Positions 61,391-64,000 of a stretch of 64,000 nt of DNA are shown one piece after another. A program made the position numbers and the translations under genes. The DNA is taken from assembly GCF_003003005.1 (NCBI RefSeq), contig NZ_PVTR01000002.1, positions 186,001 to 250,000 of the forward strand, read 5' to 3'. The notes below the pieces were generated by a model that saw only the letters and a list, made by a program, of their open reading frames with translations, did no database searches and was not told the DNA's origin. Each line of letters begins with the position of its first letter. Position 1 is the stretch's first letter. This DNA is from Mongoliibacter ruber. GTDB taxonomy: Bacteria > Bacteroidota > Bacteroidia > Cytophagales > Cyclobacteriaceae.

Positions 61391-61418
61391 TTGATTTCAA
61401 ACCTATTTGATAACTTTG
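61391..61418 (+). promoter_or_regulatory. gldD promoter
   Basis: TTG (61391-61393) and a perfect -7 box TAACTTTG (61411-61418) with 17 bases between them. The start of transcription would coincide with the ATG at 61424, so the message is probably leaderless. Confidence 0.5.
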
Positions 61419-61423
61419 GATCT

Positions 61424-61999
61424 ATGCGCAGCGCTTTAGCAATATTATTTCTCGGTATAATGCTTACTTCTTGTCAGGGTGACTACTTTCCAAAACCGAA
61501 AGGATACAACCGTATCGATCTTCCCGAGCGTGAATTCACGATGTTGAAAGAAGATAAGCCCTTTACTTTTGAGCATTCCAAGCATGCCCATGTAGAACCT
61601 GATAGTTTCAATTTGACTGAGGAAAATTGGGTAAATTTGAACTATAGGAAGTTAGGAGGGAAAGTCCACTTAACTTATTTAGAACTGGAAACTAATGGAA
61701 AAGACCTCAAATCGGTCCTCAACGATGCCATCAACCTTACTGCCAAACACCAAGTCAAAGCCTACGGCATCGAGGAATCAATTGCTTTGACTCCAAAAGG
61801 CTATACTGGGGTGGTAGCTGAACTTTCTGGAGAAGTGCCAACCCAATTTCAGTTTTTTGTCACCGATTCTACCAAAAACTTCCTGAGAGGTGCCTTGTAT
61901 TTTGACACCGCAATGAAAAATGACTCCCTCGGCCCGGCCATAGAATACATCAAGGTCGATATGGCACATTTGATGAATACATTGGAGTTTAAAAATTAA
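61424..61999 (+). CDS. gldD: Gliding motility lipoprotein GldD
   Basis: The 191-aa lipoprotein has lipobox LTSC (Cys17) and the GldD signature right after it: YFPKPKGYNRIDLPEREF. The rest follows the family pattern (NLNYRKLGGKVHLTYLELETNGKDLKSVLNDAINLTAKHQVKA, VAELSGEVPTQFQFFVTDSTKNFLRGALYF). GldD is needed for gliding and type IX secretion-linked motility in Flavobacteria; its biochemical role is not known. ATG at 61424 gives the signal peptide; an in-frame ATG-less extension upstream overlaps the promoter. In many relatives gldD is near mutY/ssb/gldE; here it is isolated. Confidence 0.92.
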   Translation: MRSALAILFLGIMLTSCQGDYFPKPKGYNRIDLPEREFTMLKEDKPFTFEHSKHAHVEPDSFNLTEENWVNLNYRKLGGKVHLTYLELETNGKDLKSVLNDAINLTAKHQVKAYGIEESIALTPKGYTGVVAELSGEVPTQFQFFVTDSTKNFLRGALYFDTAMKNDSLGPAIEYIKVDMAHLMNTLEFKN

Positions 62000-62040
62000 A
62001 GGGATACTGGTTGATATTAGCTGGAGGCGATATTAAGGTA

Positions 62041-62118
62041 TATGTATACCGGGAATCATGCCACTAATCAATTTAACGATGGTTTTTGGTCACACAGATA
62101 CGAATGGATCTCTATTTC
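62041..62118. repeat. Truncated relic of the MITE-like repeat, copy 3
   Basis: TACCGGGAATCAT (62047-62059) corresponds to the left terminal repeat, and the next 30 bases (GCCACTAATCAATTTA and GATGGTTTTT) are nearly identical to copy 1. Similarity fades after about 62118, and no right-hand terminal repeat is present. Confidence 0.6.
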
Positions 62119-62180
62119 AAAAACAGTTTAAGCGTTAAAACCATCATCAGAATTACCAATTTAAATATCCCTTAAACTTA

Positions 62181-63956
62181 TCAACGCATATTTTTCCAAC
62201 TTTTGATGATGATTACTCCTCCAGCAATGGCTACTACCGTGGCAATGATGGCCGAAAGCGTATTTCCATAAATCCAAAAACCTACTGCAAACAATACAGC
62301 ATACACCATAATGGAGCCTACCAACATCAAACCGATTTCCATTGGGAGTTGCCCTTGCTCCTGCACTTCTTCCGGATACCTGTCCAATACTTTTTTCCAT
62401 CCAAATGCAGCTGGTCTTACTTTTCTGTAAAAAGAAAGCAAGACCTTGTCTTTTTCTGGTTTGGTAAGGAAAGTTGCCAATACCCAACCTATAGTAGTCA
62501 AACCTACCCCATAAAGCAATTTGAGGTAAGCCATTTCCTCTGGAATGTGGATAAGTTCAATTTTAGGGTTAATGGTTTCAAAAAATATAGCCACTATAAA
62601 TGAAATTACCATGGCGTATATTTCTGTGTAAGCATTGATTCTCCACCAAAACCAACGCAGTATAAATATCATCCCTGTACCTGCACCAATCTGCAAGAGT
62701 ATGTTGAATGCTTCCAAGGCATTGGACAAAGCAAGTGCAAGAAATGCAGCCAAGACCATCAAGACAACTGTGGATATCCTACCCACCATTACCAATTCCT
62801 TATCTGTGGCTTCAGGCTTGAGAAACCTGAGGTAAAAATCATTCACTACATAAGAAGAGCCCCAGTTGAGGTGCGTGGATAAGGTGGACATCACCGCTGC
62901 AATCAGGGATGCCAACACTATCCCGATCAAACCAGTCGGTAGGAAGGTCAACATTGCTGAATAGGCCAAGTCATTTCCCAACTTATCCACAGGAATATGC
63001 GGGAAAGCTTCTTGCATGTCTGAGACATTTGGGAAAATGATCAGAGAAGAAAGTGCTATGATGATCCATGGCCAAGGACGCATGCCATAGTGTGCAATGT
63101 TGAAAAACAAAGTTGCTCCAATCGCATTTTTCTCGTCTTTGGCAGAAAGCATCCTTTGGGCGATATATCCACCTCCGCCTGGCTCGGCACCAGGGTACCA
63201 AGTAGCCCACCATTGTATCGCCAATGGCATAATCAATAGTGGTACTACCAAATTCCAATTGTTGAAATCAGGAAAGAAATCCAGTTTGTCTGCCACATTG
63301 GGATGTGTCAATAAGTTGTCGAGGGAACCGATTTCCGGCATGTCCAAGACATAAATTGCAGCGCCTATTGCTCCTGCCATGGCGATGAAGAATTGGAAAA
63401 AATCCGTCAACAATACACCCTTCAAACCACCTAGCGAACTGTAAACCACAGTAACGACCGAGGCTATCAGAAGGGTTTCAACAGGACTCAAACCCAACAT
63501 CACTCCCCCGATTTTGATGGCAGCAAGCGAAACAGTAGCCATGATGACTACATTGAAGAACACCCCCAGATACAAGGCCCTGAATGCCCTTAAGAATGCT
63601 GCAGGTTTGCCTCCATATCTCAACTCATAAAACTCAAGGTCAGTGGTCACTTCTGATCTTCTCCAAAGTTTGGCATATACAAACACGGTAAGCATACCAG
63701 TCAAAAGGAAAGCCCACCACACCCAGTTGCCAGATACCCCATCTTTTCGGACAATGTCTGTGACAAGATTTGGTGTATCCGCGGAAAAGGTTGTCGCTAC
63801 CATAGAAACCCCCAAAAGCCACCAAGGCATATTTCGGCCGGAAAGGAAAAATTCTTTGGCTGATTTGCCTGCTTTTCTTGAAGTATAAACTCCGATGAGC
63901 ATGGAAATGACAAAAAAGGCTATAATAATGCCCCAGTCAATCAAGGAAATGTTCAT
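62181..63956 (-). CDS. Sodium:solute symporter (SSS family)
   Basis: The 591-aa inner-membrane protein has about 13-15 membrane segments and the SSSF hallmarks: SAKEFFLSGRNMPWWLLGVSMVATTFSADTP near residues 33-63, the GLKGVLLTDFFQFFIAMAG stretch near 178-196 typical of the family signature, and a STLSTHLNWGSSYVVNDFY region near 360. It uses the sodium gradient to import a solute such as a sugar, amino acid or nucleobase; the substrate is not readable. It is the last gene; its upstream region continues beyond the right edge. Confidence 0.9.
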   Translation of the reverse strand: MNISLIDWGIIIAFFVISMLIGVYTSRKAGKSAKEFFLSGRNMPWWLLGVSMVATTFSADTPNLVTDIVRKDGVSGNWVWWAFLLTGMLTVFVYAKLWRRSEVTTDLEFYELRYGGKPAAFLRAFRALYLGVFFNVVIMATVSLAAIKIGGVMLGLSPVETLLIASVVTVVYSSLGGLKGVLLTDFFQFFIAMAGAIGAAIYVLDMPEIGSLDNLLTHPNVADKLDFFPDFNNWNLVVPLLIMPLAIQWWATWYPGAEPGGGGYIAQRMLSAKDEKNAIGATLFFNIAHYGMRPWPWIIIALSSLIIFPNVSDMQEAFPHIPVDKLGNDLAYSAMLTFLPTGLIGIVLASLIAAVMSTLSTHLNWGSSYVVNDFYLRFLKPEATDKELVMVGRISTVVLMVLAAFLALALSNALEAFNILLQIGAGTGMIFILRWFWWRINAYTEIYAMVISFIVAIFFETINPKIELIHIPEEMAYLKLLYGVGLTTIGWVLATFLTKPEKDKVLLSFYRKVRPAAFGWKKVLDRYPEEVQEQGQLPMEIGLMLVGSIMVYAVLFAVGFWIYGNTLSAIIATVVAIAGGVIIIKSWKNMR

Positions 63957-64000
63957 AGGTTTTGGGTTTCTAAGGTGTTTTTGCGAAAGGTTTGTTAATT

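Overview
The window (about 40% GC by eye) is chromosomal DNA of a Bacteroidota bacterium, most likely a member of the Cytophagales/Cyclobacteriaceae (Algoriphagus/Belliella-like). The pointers are the gliding-type lipoprotein GldD, TonB-dependent receptors with carboxypeptidase-regulatory N-domains, a DUF4249 lipoprotein, an ars operon with DUF6428, many lipoproteins and N-terminal signal peptides, absence of clear Shine-Dalgarno sites, and promoters of the TAnnTTTG (-7) type. No rRNA, tRNA, CRISPR array, prophage or intact insertion sequence was seen.

Layout. 1-5.7 kb: 3' end of yebC, a mobile-element-like repeat, a YjjX-type phosphatase, a thioredoxin with a DUF6952 partner, an M28 peptidase, an AT-rich 0.7 kb gap with three helically phased perfect DnaA boxes (candidate replication origin or DnaA-binding locus), and two secreted thioredoxin-fold proteins. 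5.7-9.4 kb: kynurenine pathway genes (kmo, kynU) divergent from ridA. 9.4-15.6 kb: fumC, small membrane proteins, a Tat-exported TIM-barrel protein, a secreted amidase and ndk. 15.8-18.9 kb: nrnA followed by three FKBP-fold lipoproteins in one operon, with a second repeat copy inserted between the last stop codon and the terminator. 19-25.8 kb: methyltransferase-like membrane protein, a saccharopine-dehydrogenase-like enzyme, deoC, two divergent phosphate-transporter-like membrane proteins, tadA and sodA. 26-32.6 kb: outer-membrane receptor, serine hydrolase, Wzi-like capsule protein plus lipoprotein. 32.7-39.7 kb: wecB, a DUF985 cupin and a two-component system in one tight operon, then a BamA/TamA-like barrel, a lipoprotein and a lipoprotein beta-carbonic anhydrase. 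39.7-45.3 kb: DinB protein, repeats, an arsenic cluster (arsR, LMW-phosphatase-type arsenate reductase, ACR3 pump, Cys-tailed DUF6428), then an outer-membrane protein gene bracketed by a decayed and an intact copy of the purU 3' end. 45.3-51.6 kb: a four-gene translationally coupled operon (periplasmic protein, STN-type TonB receptor, DUF4249 lipoprotein, MG2-like protein), probably one surface uptake/processing system. 51.6-64 kb: SNF2 helicase, amino-acid permease coupled to an aldo/keto reductase-RidA fusion, S10 carboxypeptidase, nitroreductase, repeat-rich gap, secreted DinB protein, gldD and a sodium:solute symporter.

Most notable new observations: a short repeat family with about 13-bp terminal inverted repeats and 9-bp flanking direct repeats (two complete copies, two relics); the phased DnaA boxes; the duplicated purU 3' end; the AKR-RidA fusion coupled to a permease; the DUF4249/MG2 receptor operon; and several terminator-like hairpins placed directly against start codons.
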